Assembly (NCBI GenBank): GCA_946887025.1
Contig: CAMPJY010000048.1
Span: 1 to 15,952 of the forward strand
Direction of reading: 5' to 3'
Source: an uncultured Salinimicrobium sp.
Lineage (GTDB): Bacteria; Bacteroidota; Bacteroidia; Flavobacteriales; Flavobacteriaceae
DNA length: 15,952 nt
The notes below the pieces were generated by a model. The model ran no database searches. It was not told where the DNA came from and saw only the letters and a program-made list of their open reading frames with translations. A program made the position numbers and the translations under genes. Shown one piece after another: positions 1 through 7,895 of the stretch (positions within the stretch are counted from its first letter, which is position 1; each line of letters opens with the position of its first letter).

Positions 1-2
1 AC

Positions 3-30
3 AAAAAAAGGGACTTTATTAAGTCCCTTT
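3..30 (-). terminator. Rho-independent terminator of the small membrane protein gene
   Basis: A perfect 10-base inverted repeat (AAAGGGACTT at 7-16 and AAGTCCCTTT at 21-30) with a 4-base loop lies two bases beyond the stop codon of the minus-strand gene at 33-206. Read on the minus strand the stem is followed by a run of T (3-9), the normal form of an intrinsic terminator. The other direction lacks a good T run, so the signal serves the minus-strand gene. Confidence 0.85.
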
Positions 31-32
31 CT

Positions 33-206
33 TTATACGTTCTCTTTTTCCAGACGTTTTTTCTCTTTTCTCTCGTCAAGCAGTTCCTTAATGGCTCCCC
101 CTATCCAGTAAGGCAGGATTGAAGTCAGGAAAAGCATCACCCAGAAACCCATAAGTGCGATTCCTGCAAAAGCCAAAAAGCCTAGATATTGATCAAATTC
201 AAACAT
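33..206 (-). CDS. Small single-span membrane protein (57 aa), unknown function
   Basis: I do not recognise this family. The frame opens with ATG at 206-204 and ends with TAA at 35-33. Residues about 9-35 are hydrophobic (YLGFLAFAGIALMGFW and onward), enough for one membrane span or a hairpin. The last 18 residues are highly charged (ELLDERKEKKRLEKENV), suggesting a cytoplasmic amphipathic helix. The terminator just after the stop codon supports a real gene. It is transcribed away from fumC, so the two share the 207-410 intergenic region as divergent genes. The sequence gives no clue to substrate or partner. Small proteins of this shape are often accessory subunits or membrane-stress peptides, but that is only analogy. 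Without the terminator I would be much less sure that it is expressed. Confidence 0.65.
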   Translation of the reverse strand: MFEFDQYLGFLAFAGIALMGFWVMLFLTSILPYWIGGAIKELLDERKEKKRLEKENV

Positions 207-382
207 GATTTCCGTAGTTTTTGAATCTTTGTCAAAGATAGAAACTCTCCTCAGGTTTTCACAATAAATTTTTACTTATTTTGGGAGGGCCTATTCTTAA
301 AGGCTTCAGTATTTTGGTAAACATTCCCTTCCGGGCGGCCAAGATTTTTTTCTAATTTAGGAGTTTAAAATTTCCTAAACCT

Positions 383-390
383 TAAATTTG
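383..390 (+). promoter_or_regulatory. Candidate -7 promoter element of fumC
   Basis: TAAATTTG matches the Bacteroidota -7 consensus TAnnTTTG exactly and ends 20 bases before the fumC start codon. The upstream partner is weak: TTTAG at 356-360, 22 bases away, is only a degenerate match to TTTG. Transcription would start within the last dozen or so bases before the gene, giving a short leader. Confidence 0.55.
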
Positions 391-410
391 CAGTCTAATC
401 AATACGCATC

Positions 411-1808
411 ATGGAATTTAGAATTGAAAAAGATACAATGGGAGAAGTGCAGGTCCCATCAGATAAATTATGGGGTGCCCAGACGGAGCGTTCCCGCAAC
501 AATTTCAAGATCGGGGCTCCCGGAAGCATGCCTCTTGAAATCATCTACGGATTCGCCTACTTGAAGAAAGCCGCAGCTTATACCAACTGTGAGCTGGGAG
601 CATTACCGGTTGAAAAAAGGGATCTGATAGCCGCCGTATGTGACGAGATCCTGGAAGGAAAGCACGATGACCAGTTTCCCCTGGTGATCTGGCAGACCGG
701 GAGCGGAACCCAGAGCAACATGAACGTGAACGAAGTCATAGCAAACCGTGCGCACCAGCTTCAGGGAAAAACCGTCGGGGAAGGGGAAAGATTCCTTTCA
801 CCTAACGACGATGTGAACAAAAGCCAGTCTTCTAATGACACTTTTCCAACGGGAATGCATATTGCAGCTTATAAAAAGATCGTGGAAACCACGATTCCCG
901 GAGTAAGGAAACTACGGGATACCCTGAAAAAGAAATCGGAGGAATTCAAAAATGTAGTAAAGATAGGACGTACGCATTTTATGGATGCCACTCCCCTGAC
1001 CCTGGGTCAGGAATTCAGCGGATATGTTTCTCAGCTTGACCACGGATTGATCGCCCTTGAAAACACCTTACCCCACCTTGCGGAACTGGCTTTGGGAGGT
1101 ACCGCTGTTGGAACCGGATTGAATACTCCTAAAGGCTACTCCAAGAGGGTTGCTGAATTTATAGCCAAATTCACAGGCCATCCGTTTGTTTCTGCACCCA
1201 ACAAATTCGAAGCCCTGGCGGCCCATGATGCTTTTGTGGAAACTTCAGGCGCTTTAAAAACTGTGGCTGTTTCTTTAAATAAGATTGCCAATGACATCAG
1301 GATGCTGGCATCCGGGCCCCGCAGTGGGATTGGGGAGATCATAATCCCAGCCAATGAACCGGGATCCTCCATCATGCCCGGAAAAGTAAATCCGACGCAG
1401 GTGGAAGCCCTCACGATGGTATGTACCCAGGTAATCGGGAATGATGTCACCATTAACGTCGGGGGAATGCAGGGACAATTCGAGCTGAACGTATTTAAAC
1501 CTGTGATGGCTGCCAACTTTCTGCAGAGTGCCCAGCTTTTAGGGGATGCCTGCTGTTCTTTTGTAGATCATTGTGCCGCGGGAATTGAGCCTAACCACCC
1601 CAGGATACAGGAGTTGCTGAACAACTCCCTGATGCTGGTTACTGCCCTCAACACTAAAATAGGTTATTATAAGGCTGCTGAAATTGCCAACACCGCCCAT
1701 AAAAATGGCACTACCCTTAAGGAGGAAGCTGTCAATCTGGGATATGTTACTGCTGAGGATTTCGACGAGTGGGTAAATCCAAAAGATATGATTGGAGGAC
1801 TAAAATAG
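411..1808 (+). CDS. fumC: Class II fumarate hydratase
   Basis: This enzyme interconverts fumarate and L-malate in the TCA cycle, as a cytosolic iron-independent homotetramer. The 465-residue length is normal for class II. Visible motifs are [10 protein letters not shown] at residues 96-105, SSND at 140-143, GRTH at 186-189 (His189 corresponds to the substrate-site histidine) and the superfamily signature [11 protein letters not shown] at 318-328, in which Ser319 corresponds to the catalytic serine of E. coli FumC. The aspartase/argininosuccinate lyase superfamily shares this signature, but the surrounding sequence reads as fumarase and not aspartase. The ATG at 411 fits the family N-terminus and lies 20 bases downstream of a promoter-like TAAATTTG. 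A strong hairpin follows the stop, so the gene is probably monocistronic. Nothing is truncated or odd. Confidence 0.97.
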   Translation: MEFRIEKDTMGEVQVPSDKLWGAQTERSRNNFKIGAPGSMPLEIIYGFAYLKKAAAYTNCELGALPVEKRDLIAAVCDEILEGKHDDQFPLVIWQTGSGTQSNMNVNEVIANRAHQLQGKTVGEGERFLSPNDDVNKSQSSNDTFPTGMHIAAYKKIVETTIPGVRKLRDTLKKKSEEFKNVVKIGRTHFMDATPLTLGQEFSGYVSQLDHGLIALENTLPHLAELALGGTAVGTGLNTPKGYSKRVAEFIAKFTGHPFVSAPNKFEALAAHDAFVETSGALKTVAVSLNKIANDIRMLASGPRSGIGEIIIPANEPGSSIMPGKVNPTQVEALTMVCTQVIGNDVTINVGGMQGQFELNVFKPVMAANFLQSAQLLGDACCSFVDHCAAGIEPNHPRIQELLNNSLMLVTALNTKIGYYKAAEIANTAHKNGTTLKEEAVNLGYVTAEDFDEWVNPKDMIGGLK

Positions 1809-1832
1809 GATCCCCAATTTTTTAATTAAAAA

Positions 1833-1870
1833 AGAGAGGCTGCTTTGAGAAAAGCAGCCTCTCTACTTTT
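1833..1870 (+). terminator. Strong hairpin terminator after fumC
   Basis: A perfect 14-base inverted repeat (1833-1846 with 1851-1864) encloses a GAGA loop 24 bases after the fumC stop and is followed by ACTTTT. The A-rich left flank gives a better T run on the minus strand, so it could work in both directions. No minus-strand gene ends here, so its likely role is ending fumC transcription. Confidence 0.8.
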
Positions 1871-1961
1871 AAATGGTCGTAGCCTTATAAAAATTTTTTA
1901 TTTAATCGAATTCCACTTTCCCGGATAATTATACTAATTTCACAGCACCCAAACCCTACAC

Positions 1962-2354
1962 ATGAAGAAGCGCCTACAGCTCAATTTTGGAATAGTCAAA
2001 ATTTACCCTAATAATATCCTGGTATCGGAGTTGAATGAAGGAATCCTCTTCGATGTGGAAAGCAACAGGAAACTGCTCCAGATAGGGGCCGAAGAATTTC
2101 AGGGGGAGGCATATGGCTATATTTCCAACCGCATCTATTCCTATGCAGTAGATCCTATGGTCTATAAGGAATCAGCTGAATATTCTGCCCTGAAAGCCAT
2201 CGCCGTTGTCTCGCCAAGAGAAATAGGCCGGAGGAGTGCACAGGTGGAGCGCAGTTTTTATAAAGACAGAAACAGCTTTGAGATATTCAGTTCCTTTGAA
2301 GACGCCAAAGCCTGGGTCACTCAGTCTTTGGAAACCGCCAATTTTTCCATCTGA
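1962..2354 (+). CDS. Small STAS/SpoIIAA-like protein (130 aa), function unknown
   Basis: The product is a soluble protein with no signal peptide or membrane span. The first half reads as short beta strands (LNFGIVKIYPNNILVSELNEG and so on), and the second half alternates helix and strand, including SALKAIAVVSPREIGRRSAQ and SSFEDAKAWV near the end. This layout, with a closing 'FEDAKAWV' helix, resembles the SpoIIAA/STAS-like proteins common as unnamed genes in Flavobacteriaceae. I base that on overall impression, not on a diagnostic residue. It follows the fumC terminator, so it is transcribed separately. It converges on hutH with only 28 bases between the stops and no obvious terminator there. 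A specific role, such as anti-sigma antagonist, cannot be claimed, since I see no conserved phosphorylatable serine in a typical STAS context. Confidence 0.75.
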   Translation: MKKRLQLNFGIVKIYPNNILVSELNEGILFDVESNRKLLQIGAEEFQGEAYGYISNRIYSYAVDPMVYKESAEYSALKAIAVVSPREIGRRSAQVERSFYKDRNSFEIFSSFEDAKAWVTQSLETANFSI

Positions 2355-2382
2355 TCTTCAGGCAGACTAACCTCCTGGCAAC

Positions 2383-3891
2383 CTAATTAAACAGCAGTTC
2401 AGATTCTACGCTGAAGGAAGCAATAAAATCCTTAGATTTCTGAATAAATGGAGCCATTACTACGTCTTCTTTCACCAAAGGCACTTCCGTTCTGTACACC
2501 TGGATAAGATCTTCCAGGAAAGCAGAGGTCTTATGTGGCGAACGATATGACATGGCCTGAGAGGCATTAAATAGTTCAATAGCCAGCACCGTGGAAACAT
2601 TCTCCACCACTTTAATGGCCTTGGTGGCTGCATTGGCGCCCATGCTCACGTGATCTTCCTGCCCATTGGAGGAAACGATAGAATCAATACTTGCAGGGGT
2701 GGCCAGCTGTTTGTTCTGGCTCACTATACTCGCAGCCGTATATTGTGGGATCATAAAACCGCTGTTCAGTCCGGGGGCATCTACAAGGAAAGCGGGGCCT
2801 CTCAGGCCGGATACCAGCTGATAAATCCTCCTTTCGGAAATATTGGCCAATTCCGCCATCGCAATAGCCAGGTAATCCAGCGTCAGCGCCAGGGGTTGTC
2901 CGTGGAAATTTCCTCCAGAAATGATCTTGTCGGCATCGACAAAAATATTGGGATTATCGGTCACTGAATTGATCTCTGTCTTAAAACACTTATGTACAAA
3001 GGAAATCGTGTCCTTGGTAGCGCCGTGTACCTGTGGGATACAGCGGAAGGAATAGGGATCCTGTACATTCCTCTTTTCCTGCCTGGAAATCTGGCTTCCC
3101 TCCAGAAGATCTCGGATCCGTTCTGCTGTTTTTACCTGCCCCCTGTGCGGCCTGACCATATGTACCAGTTCGTCAAAGGGAGCCGTGCTGCAGTCGAAAG
3201 CATCGGCAGAAAGGGCGCCTATAACATCGGCCCAGTAAGACAATTTGTACGCCTCCAGCAGCGCATAAACGCCATGGGCGCTCATGAACTGAGTACCGTT
3301 CAGAAGAGCGAGCCCTTCCTTGGACTGGAGTATAAGGGGTTCCCAATTGAATTCTTCCAGGACTTTTTCTGCAGGGACTATTTCATCATTATAATAGACT
3401 TCCCCTTTTCCTATCAGCGGTAAGGATAAATGAGCCAGGGGGGCAAGATCTCCGGAGGCTCCTAAAGAACCCTGGGAATAGATTACTGGCAAAACATCAT
3501 TATTATAAAAATCGATAAGCCTGGTAACCGTTGTCAAGGCAACACCTGAATTCCCGTAACTGAGGGACTGGATCTTGAGGAACAGCATTATCCTGATTAT
3601 TGGCTTTGCGATCTTTTCTCCTGTCCCGCAAGCGTGAGACATTACCAGGTTTTCCTGTAACCGGGTAAGATTCTCTGCGGGTATCTTCACATTGCAAAGG
3701 GAGCCGAAACCAGTATTTATCCCATAAATGGGCGTTTGGTTTTCCTTCATTTTTGTGTCTAGATATTTCCTCGCCTTTTCAATATTGGCAACCGCCTCTT
3801 CGCTCAGGGCCAGTTTCTTTCCTTTCAGGATTATTTCGTGAATATCCTCCAGGTCGATTATGGAGGACGAGATGTAATGTTTATCGGGCAT
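2383..3891 (-). CDS. hutH: Histidine ammonia-lyase
   Basis: The enzyme removes ammonia from L-histidine to give trans-urocanate, the first step of histidine breakdown. The 502-residue length is normal. The active-site signature GSLGASGDLAPLAHL is at about residues 141-155; Ala145-Ser146-Gly147 should cyclise into the MIO prosthetic group. YGINTGFG at 56-63 supplies the catalytic Tyr56. The selectivity position reads Ser85-His86 (NLVMSHACGTGE), the pair expected for histidine, not the His-Leu or Phe-Leu seen in tyrosine or phenylalanine lyases. The ATG at 3891 lies 15 bases after the stop of the NAD(P)HX repair gene, so both are probably on one transcript. No hutU, hutI or hutG is present in the window, so the rest of the pathway would have to be elsewhere. 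A second substrate cannot be excluded from sequence alone. Confidence 0.95.
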   Translation of the reverse strand: MPDKHYISSSIIDLEDIHEIILKGKKLALSEEAVANIEKARKYLDTKMKENQTPIYGINTGFGSLCNVKIPAENLTRLQENLVMSHACGTGEKIAKPIIRIMLFLKIQSLSYGNSGVALTTVTRLIDFYNNDVLPVIYSQGSLGASGDLAPLAHLSLPLIGKGEVYYNDEIVPAEKVLEEFNWEPLILQSKEGLALLNGTQFMSAHGVYALLEAYKLSYWADVIGALSADAFDCSTAPFDELVHMVRPHRGQVKTAERIRDLLEGSQISRQEKRNVQDPYSFRCIPQVHGATKDTISFVHKCFKTEINSVTDNPNIFVDADKIISGGNFHGQPLALTLDYLAIAMAELANISERRIYQLVSGLRGPAFLVDAPGLNSGFMIPQYTAASIVSQNKQLATPASIDSIVSSNGQEDHVSMGANAATKAIKVVENVSTVLAIELFNASQAMSYRSPHKTSAFLEDLIQVYRTEVPLVKEDVVMAPFIQKSKDFIASFSVESELLFN

Positions 3892-3906
3892 TATAAGTCT
3901 TTAATT

Positions 3907-5439
3907 TTATTGTTTTTTACTGGCAGCTCCCCTTTGGAAAAGATCCAGAAAAGCAGCGCCCAGATTCCCTGCTATGTCACCTGCCATCAGGCCTTCATAG
4001 CTCTGCGTCCTGACAGCCAGATCTCCGGACCTGCCGTGCAAATATACCCCAAAAACGGCTGCGGCAAGTGGGGAATATTGCTGAGAAATAAGCCCTGTAA
4101 TGACGCCTGAAAGCACATCCCCACTCCCTGCTGTCGCCATCCCGGGATTGCCGGAGTTGTTGATGAATAATTCATCTTCTGAGATGCTTAGTGTATGAGC
4201 TCCTTTCACCACCAGAATTATCTGGTACTCCTTTACAAAGTTCTTTGCCTTCTCAAGCTTTTCAAAATCATCTTTCCAGGGACCAATAAGCCGCTCCAGT
4301 TCTTTTGGGTGGGGAGTCAGCACCGAATTTTTCGGGATTTTCTTCAGGAGTTCCTTCTTTTTAGCTAAAAGATTCAGGCCATCCGCATCTATGACCATGG
4401 GAGAAGCTGTTTTTTCGAGCAAGGCTTCGAAAGCCTGAAGGCTGGATTCCTCCTGCCCCACTCCCACTCCGAAACAGATGACTGTTGGCTCCAGTGTAAA
4501 ATCAATATTTGTGATATAATTCTCATCCTTATCCGTAATCACCATAACTTCAGGAAGGGAAGTCTGGATAATGCCATATCCACATCTGGGGGCAAAAACT
4601 GTAGCCATTCCCGCGCCTGACCGTAAACAGGCCGTGGCGGCAAGGCAGATGCTTCCCATCTTGCCATAACTGCCGCCAATTAACAGGGCGTGCCCGTAAG
4701 TACCTTTATGAGAAAACTTATCCCGTTGTTTGTAAAAAGACCGGGCTGCAGGTTTGCCAATCAGTTGTGCCAGGGGTTTGGTGGAAAACAGATACTCGTC
4801 ATCCAGACCAATGTCGATGATCTGCAGATTTCCGGTGAACGCTCCCGTTTCAGGAAGAAAAAAAGCCAGTTTGGGCGCCTGCAGGGTGTAAGTATGGCTG
4901 GCCCTGATGATACAGGATTTATCGGTGGTTGCCTCGTCGGAAAACAATCCGGAAGGCACATCAATAGAGATCACAAAAGCTCCGGATTTGTTGATATGCC
5001 TTATCAGGTTTGCCGTCCACTCCACCAGGGGGCGGTTCAATCCTACCCCGAAAATGGCGTCAATAACGAGGTCCTGTGGGTGTATTTCAGGAAAATCTTC
5101 CTCAGAGGTAAGCAGCACAGGCCAGTCATTAGTGATATTCTTCACCCGGTCGTAGTTGATAAGGAAGTCTTTGGATCTTTTGTCGCTGTAATTGACAACA
5201 TACATGGTGACCTTATATCCCTCCTCCAGGAGCAGCCTTCCCAGGACCAGCCCGTCTCCCCCGTTGTTCCCAATTCCTGAAAATATCTTCACGGGCGTCT
5301 GCGAATTCTTCAGCGTCTTATGGATCTCATTGAAAACAAGAGTGGCTGCCCGCTCCATCAGTTCGGTAGAAGTGATCCCCTGTTTGTCAAGGCTGAGCCT
5401 GTCAGCTTCCTTCAGTTGTTTTCCTGAGAATATTTTCAT
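3907..5439 (-). CDS. nnrD: Bifunctional NAD(P)HX epimerase / ADP-dependent dehydratase
   Basis: This fused enzyme repairs hydrated NADH and NADPH: the N-terminal YjeF_N domain epimerises R-NAD(P)HX to the S form, and the C-terminal ribokinase-like domain dehydrates it using ADP or ATP. The 510-residue length fits the fused bacterial form. GNNGGDG at residues 57-63 and DAIFGVGLNRPL at about 127-138 mark the epimerase domain. From about residue 245 the dehydratase shows GTYGHALLIGGSYGKMGS, DADGLNLL at 351-358, TPHPKE at 375-380, KGAHT at 412-416 and NPGMATAGSGDVLSG at 431-445, where Asp441 is the expected catalytic residue. It is the first gene of a unit with hutH and is divergent from gcvT. 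The ATG at 5439 lies 15 bases after a perfect TATCTTTG promoter element. All key motifs are intact. Confidence 0.95.
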   Translation of the reverse strand: MKIFSGKQLKEADRLSLDKQGITSTELMERAATLVFNEIHKTLKNSQTPVKIFSGIGNNGGDGLVLGRLLLEEGYKVTMYVVNYSDKRSKDFLINYDRVKNITNDWPVLLTSEEDFPEIHPQDLVIDAIFGVGLNRPLVEWTANLIRHINKSGAFVISIDVPSGLFSDEATTDKSCIIRASHTYTLQAPKLAFFLPETGAFTGNLQIIDIGLDDEYLFSTKPLAQLIGKPAARSFYKQRDKFSHKGTYGHALLIGGSYGKMGSICLAATACLRSGAGMATVFAPRCGYGIIQTSLPEVMVITDKDENYITNIDFTLEPTVICFGVGVGQEESSLQAFEALLEKTASPMVIDADGLNLLAKKKELLKKIPKNSVLTPHPKELERLIGPWKDDFEKLEKAKNFVKEYQIILVVKGAHTLSISEDELFINNSGNPGMATAGSGDVLSGVITGLISQQYSPLAAAVFGVYLHGRSGDLAVRTQSYEGLMAGDIAGNLGAAFLDLFQRGAASKKQ

Positions 5440-5454
5440 TTCTGCTGTTTGTTA

Positions 5455-5462
5455 CAAAGATA
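5455..5462 (-). promoter_or_regulatory. -7 promoter element of the nnrD-hutH unit
   Basis: On the minus strand this reads TATCTTTG, an exact match to TAnnTTTG, 15 bases upstream of the nnrD ATG. The expected -33 partner is degenerate. It lies back to back with the gcvT promoter within the 109-base divergent intergenic region. Confidence 0.65.
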
Positions 5463-5496
5463 GGACTTCCCGCAGCATTTAATAATATTTCCCCAA

Positions 5497-5531
5497 TTTG
5501 GAGCGTTTCCTGCCTAAATTAGATAAATTTG
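5497..5531 (+). promoter_or_regulatory. gcvT promoter
   Basis: TAAATTTG at 5524-5531 is a perfect TAnnTTTG -7 element, with TTTG at 5497-5500 as the -33 element. The 23-base gap is at the long end of the usual range. A start codon at 5498, which would add 17 residues to GcvT, falls inside this promoter, so the ATG at 5549 is the better start. Confidence 0.7.
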
Positions 5532-5548
5532 CGAAAATCTTAAAACTC

Positions 5549-6631
5549 ATGAAAAACACAGCCCTGACTACTACCCATATAAATCTCAATGCCAAAATGG
5601 TTCCCTTTGCCGGATACAATATGCCTGTGTCCTATGAAGGAGTGAATGCAGAACATGAAACCGTGAGAAAAGGTGTGGGCGTTTTTGATGTATCCCATAT
5701 GGGGGAATTCCTGATAACCGGGGAAAAGGCCCTGGAACTCATTCAGAAGATCAGTTCCAATGATGCTTCCACCCTCGTGGACGGAAAGGCTCAATATAGC
5801 TGTATGCCCAACAATGAAGGCGGAATTGTAGACGACCTGATCATCTACCGCTTCAATGCTGAAAAATATCTGCTGGTGGTGAATGCTTCCAACATAGAAA
5901 AAGACTGGAACTGGATCTCACAGCACAATACCATGGACGCCACCATGCGCGATCTGTCAGATGAATATTCCCTGCTTGCAATCCAGGGCCCTAAAGCCGC
6001 GGAAGCCATGCAATCCCTTACCAGCGTGGATCTAAAAAATATCAAGTTCTATACCTTCGAGGTCGCTGATTTTGCTGGTGTTGAAAATGTCATCATTTCT
6101 GCCACCGGTTATACAGGTAGCGGAGGATTCGAGATATATTTTAAAAATGAGAATGCCCAGAAGATCTGGGACAGTGTATTTGAAGCCGGTGCGGATTATG
6201 GGATCAAGCCTATAGGACTTGCTGCCAGGGACACACTTCGCCTTGAAATGGGCTTCTGCCTTTACGGAAACGATATTGACGACACCACCTCGCCCATAGA
6301 GGCCGGATTGGGATGGATCACCAAGTTCACCAAAGACTTCGTCAATTCTGAAGCCTTAAAAAAGGAAAAGGAAGAAGGTCCAAAGAGAAAACTGGTTGGT
6401 TTTGAACTGCTGGAAAAAGGAATTCCACGCCATGGATACGATATAGTAGACGACAATGGCAAGGTTATTGGCGTTGTGACCTCAGGAACCATGGCTCCTT
6501 CTCTGGACAAAGGGATCGGCCTAGGATATGTTCCCAAAGAACTATCGGCTCCGGGAAGCAAAATAAATATACAGATCCGTAAAAAAGCACTTCCTGCGAC
6601 GGTGGTCAAATTGCCATTTTATAAAGGATAA
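5549..6631 (+). CDS. gcvT: Glycine cleavage system T-protein (aminomethyltransferase)
   Basis: GcvT moves the methylene group from aminomethylated H-protein to tetrahydrofolate, releasing ammonia, within the cytosolic glycine cleavage complex. From the chosen start the product is 360 residues, a normal length. Family features are [12 protein letters not shown] near residue 20, [10 protein letters not shown] at about 44-53, [11 protein letters not shown] around 91-101 (the folate-site aspartate lies in VDD), [20 protein letters not shown], and the C-terminal barrel with [21 protein letters not shown]. The frame could open at 5498, but that lies in the promoter, and the family N-terminus matches [10 protein letters not shown]. 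The genes for the P and H proteins are not in the window. The next gene follows after five bases, so they are very likely cotranscribed. Confidence 0.96.
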   Translation: MKNTALTTTHINLNAKMVPFAGYNMPVSYEGVNAEHETVRKGVGVFDVSHMGEFLITGEKALELIQKISSNDASTLVDGKAQYSCMPNNEGGIVDDLIIYRFNAEKYLLVVNASNIEKDWNWISQHNTMDATMRDLSDEYSLLAIQGPKAAEAMQSLTSVDLKNIKFYTFEVADFAGVENVIISATGYTGSGGFEIYFKNENAQKIWDSVFEAGADYGIKPIGLAARDTLRLEMGFCLYGNDIDDTTSPIEAGLGWITKFTKDFVNSEALKKEKEEGPKRKLVGFELLEKGIPRHGYDIVDDNGKVIGVVTSGTMAPSLDKGIGLGYVPKELSAPGSKINIQIRKKALPATVVKLPFYKG

Positions 6632-6636
6632 TTTTT

Positions 6637-7458
6637 TTGAAGAAGATATTAATTTTAGGAGCAAGCGGCTTTATCGGCAATGCCTTGTACAAAGAACTTT
6701 GCCCTTATTTTGATACCCACGGCACTTTTTGTACCGATAATGCCAGCTTTGCAGGAAACCGCAAATTCCACCAGTTCGATCTGGAAAGGGAGCCTGTGGG
6801 CATCCTCCTGGAAAACCTGCGGCCCAACATCATTATTTCTGCCATCCGGGGGAATTTTGATGCCCAGGTACATCTGCATATGGACCTCATAAATTATGTG
6901 CTGAAGAATAAGTGTAAGCTGATTTTTCTTTCCTCGTCCAATGTCTTCGATGCCTTCATCAATTATCCTTCCTATGAATACGATAAAACCCTTTCAGAAA
7001 GCGTCTACGGGAGGTTCAAGATCAAAATAGAGAATGCGCTGCTGCGGCTGCCTAATCACAAATATGTAATTGCCCGCCTGCCCATGATCTTTGGTGCCAA
7101 TTCGCCAAGAATACTGGAGCTAAAACGCCAGTTGAAAGAGAAAGAGGCTATCGAGGTTTTTTCCAATGTGGTGATCAATGCTACCACCGATGCGAAAGTT
7201 ACCCAACAGCTTCATTATATCATAAATCAAGGCCGTCAGGGAGTCTTTCACCTTGGCAGCAACGACCTGGTACATCACAACGACCTCATCCTGGACATCT
7301 GCGAAATACTGGGCGAAAAAAAGCCGCTGCTGAAGAATGTATACGATTCCAACTTCGACAGGTTCCTGGCTGTCCTGCCAAAGGATAATCTACTTCCCAA
7401 AAACATGCAGATCTCCATCCAGGACGTAGTCAGAGGCTCCCTGGTCAAGTCGTATTAA
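6637..7458 (+). CDS. RmlD-like NAD(P)-dependent SDR-family reductase/epimerase, TTG start
   Basis: An extended short-chain dehydrogenase/reductase of 273 residues. GASGFIGN at residues 8-15 is the dinucleotide-binding glycine motif, SSSNVFD at about 99-105 supplies the catalytic serine region, and YGRFK at 124-128 is the YxxxK pair. The overall pattern resembles sugar-nucleotide reductases of the dTDP-4-dehydrorhamnose reductase (RmlD) type, but no rml genes are nearby and the substrate cannot be deduced. It starts five bases after the gcvT stop. There is no usable ATG: the first internal methionine (residue 82) would remove the cofactor motif, so the TTG at 6637 is the probable initiator, likely aided by coupling to gcvT. 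It may act in surface polysaccharide synthesis, which is inference only. Confidence 0.85.
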   Translation: MKKILILGASGFIGNALYKELCPYFDTHGTFCTDNASFAGNRKFHQFDLEREPVGILLENLRPNIIISAIRGNFDAQVHLHMDLINYVLKNKCKLIFLSSSNVFDAFINYPSYEYDKTLSESVYGRFKIKIENALLRLPNHKYVIARLPMIFGANSPRILELKRQLKEKEAIEVFSNVVINATTDAKVTQQLHYIINQGRQGVFHLGSNDLVHHNDLILDICEILGEKKPLLKNVYDSNFDRFLAVLPKDNLLPKNMQISIQDVVRGSLVKSY

Positions 7459-7497
7459 TCCTGATTTTCCCCCATTAGTTTTTTTCCTGAATATTCG

Positions 7498-7504
7498 TAA
7501 CTTG
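7498..7504 (+). promoter_or_regulatory. Weak candidate -7 element for phhB
   Basis: TAACTTG is a shortened match to TAnnTTTG, 20 bases before the ATG at 7525, with TTAG at 7475-7478 as a poor upstream partner. No terminator is visible after the preceding gene, so read-through from gcvT is also possible. Confidence 0.3.
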
Positions 7505-7524
7505 AGATTCAAAACCACCAAGTC

Positions 7525-7812
7525 ATGAAAAAACTAACTGAACAGGAAATTGAAGATAATCTGGAGGTGCTCGTGGGATGGGAATTTCGCGATGAAGCCC
7601 TTCACACTACTCTGGAGTTCGAAAATTTTAAGGAATGTTTTTCCGTAATGACACGGATTGCCTTTGAAGCCGAGGCACAGAATCATCATCCTGACTGGAC
7701 CAACATATACAATGAACTCAGTATTTCCCTGTCTACCCACGAAGCCGGAGGGGTTACTGACAAAGACCTGAAGCTGGCCCATAGCATTGAGGAAATAATC
7801 AATGCCCAATGA
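7525..7812 (+). CDS. phhB: 4a-hydroxytetrahydrobiopterin (pterin-4a-carbinolamine) dehydratase
   Basis: The enzyme dehydrates the 4a-carbinolamine form of tetrahydropterin, which lets the cofactor of aromatic amino acid hydroxylases be recycled. At 95 residues the product is the normal single-domain PCD/DCoH size. The family motif is clear: EAQNHHPDWTNIYNELSISLSTHEAGGVTDKD, read in parts, has the paired histidines HHP at about residues 52-54, a later TH at 72-73 and the closing GVTDKD. These histidines line the active site. No phenylalanine hydroxylase gene is present in the window, so this gene does not sit in an obvious phh operon. The start ATG gives the expected N-terminus MKKLTEQEIE. It is followed by xseA after 83 bases. 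Confidence 0.94.
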   Translation: MKKLTEQEIEDNLEVLVGWEFRDEALHTTLEFENFKECFSVMTRIAFEAEAQNHHPDWTNIYNELSISLSTHEAGGVTDKDLKLAHSIEEIINAQ

Positions 7813-7895
7813 GGAGGAATTGAATTCCGTCTGGAATAAGGTTCTGAATCAGGGGTTATTTTTTGTAATTTCGTTTGGGTAACACGAAGGCATCC

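Noticed and set aside
1136..1516. A 126-codon open frame antisense within fumC
   Set aside because: It is the reverse shadow of a well-supported fumarase gene and has no recognisable domain or start signal. The same applies to antisense frames in hutH, nnrD, the U32 gene and the MFS gene.
2383..3891. Phenylalanine or tyrosine ammonia-lyase in place of HutH
   Set aside because: The selectivity pair is Ser-His, as in histidine ammonia-lyases.
5498..5548. Longer gcvT start at 5498
   Set aside because: It would translate through the -33 and -7 promoter elements, and the added residues do not fit the family N-terminus.
7525..7812. phhB and hutH as parts of one amino acid breakdown cluster
   Set aside because: They are on opposite strands more than 3.6 kb apart, and no aromatic amino acid hydroxylase is present.
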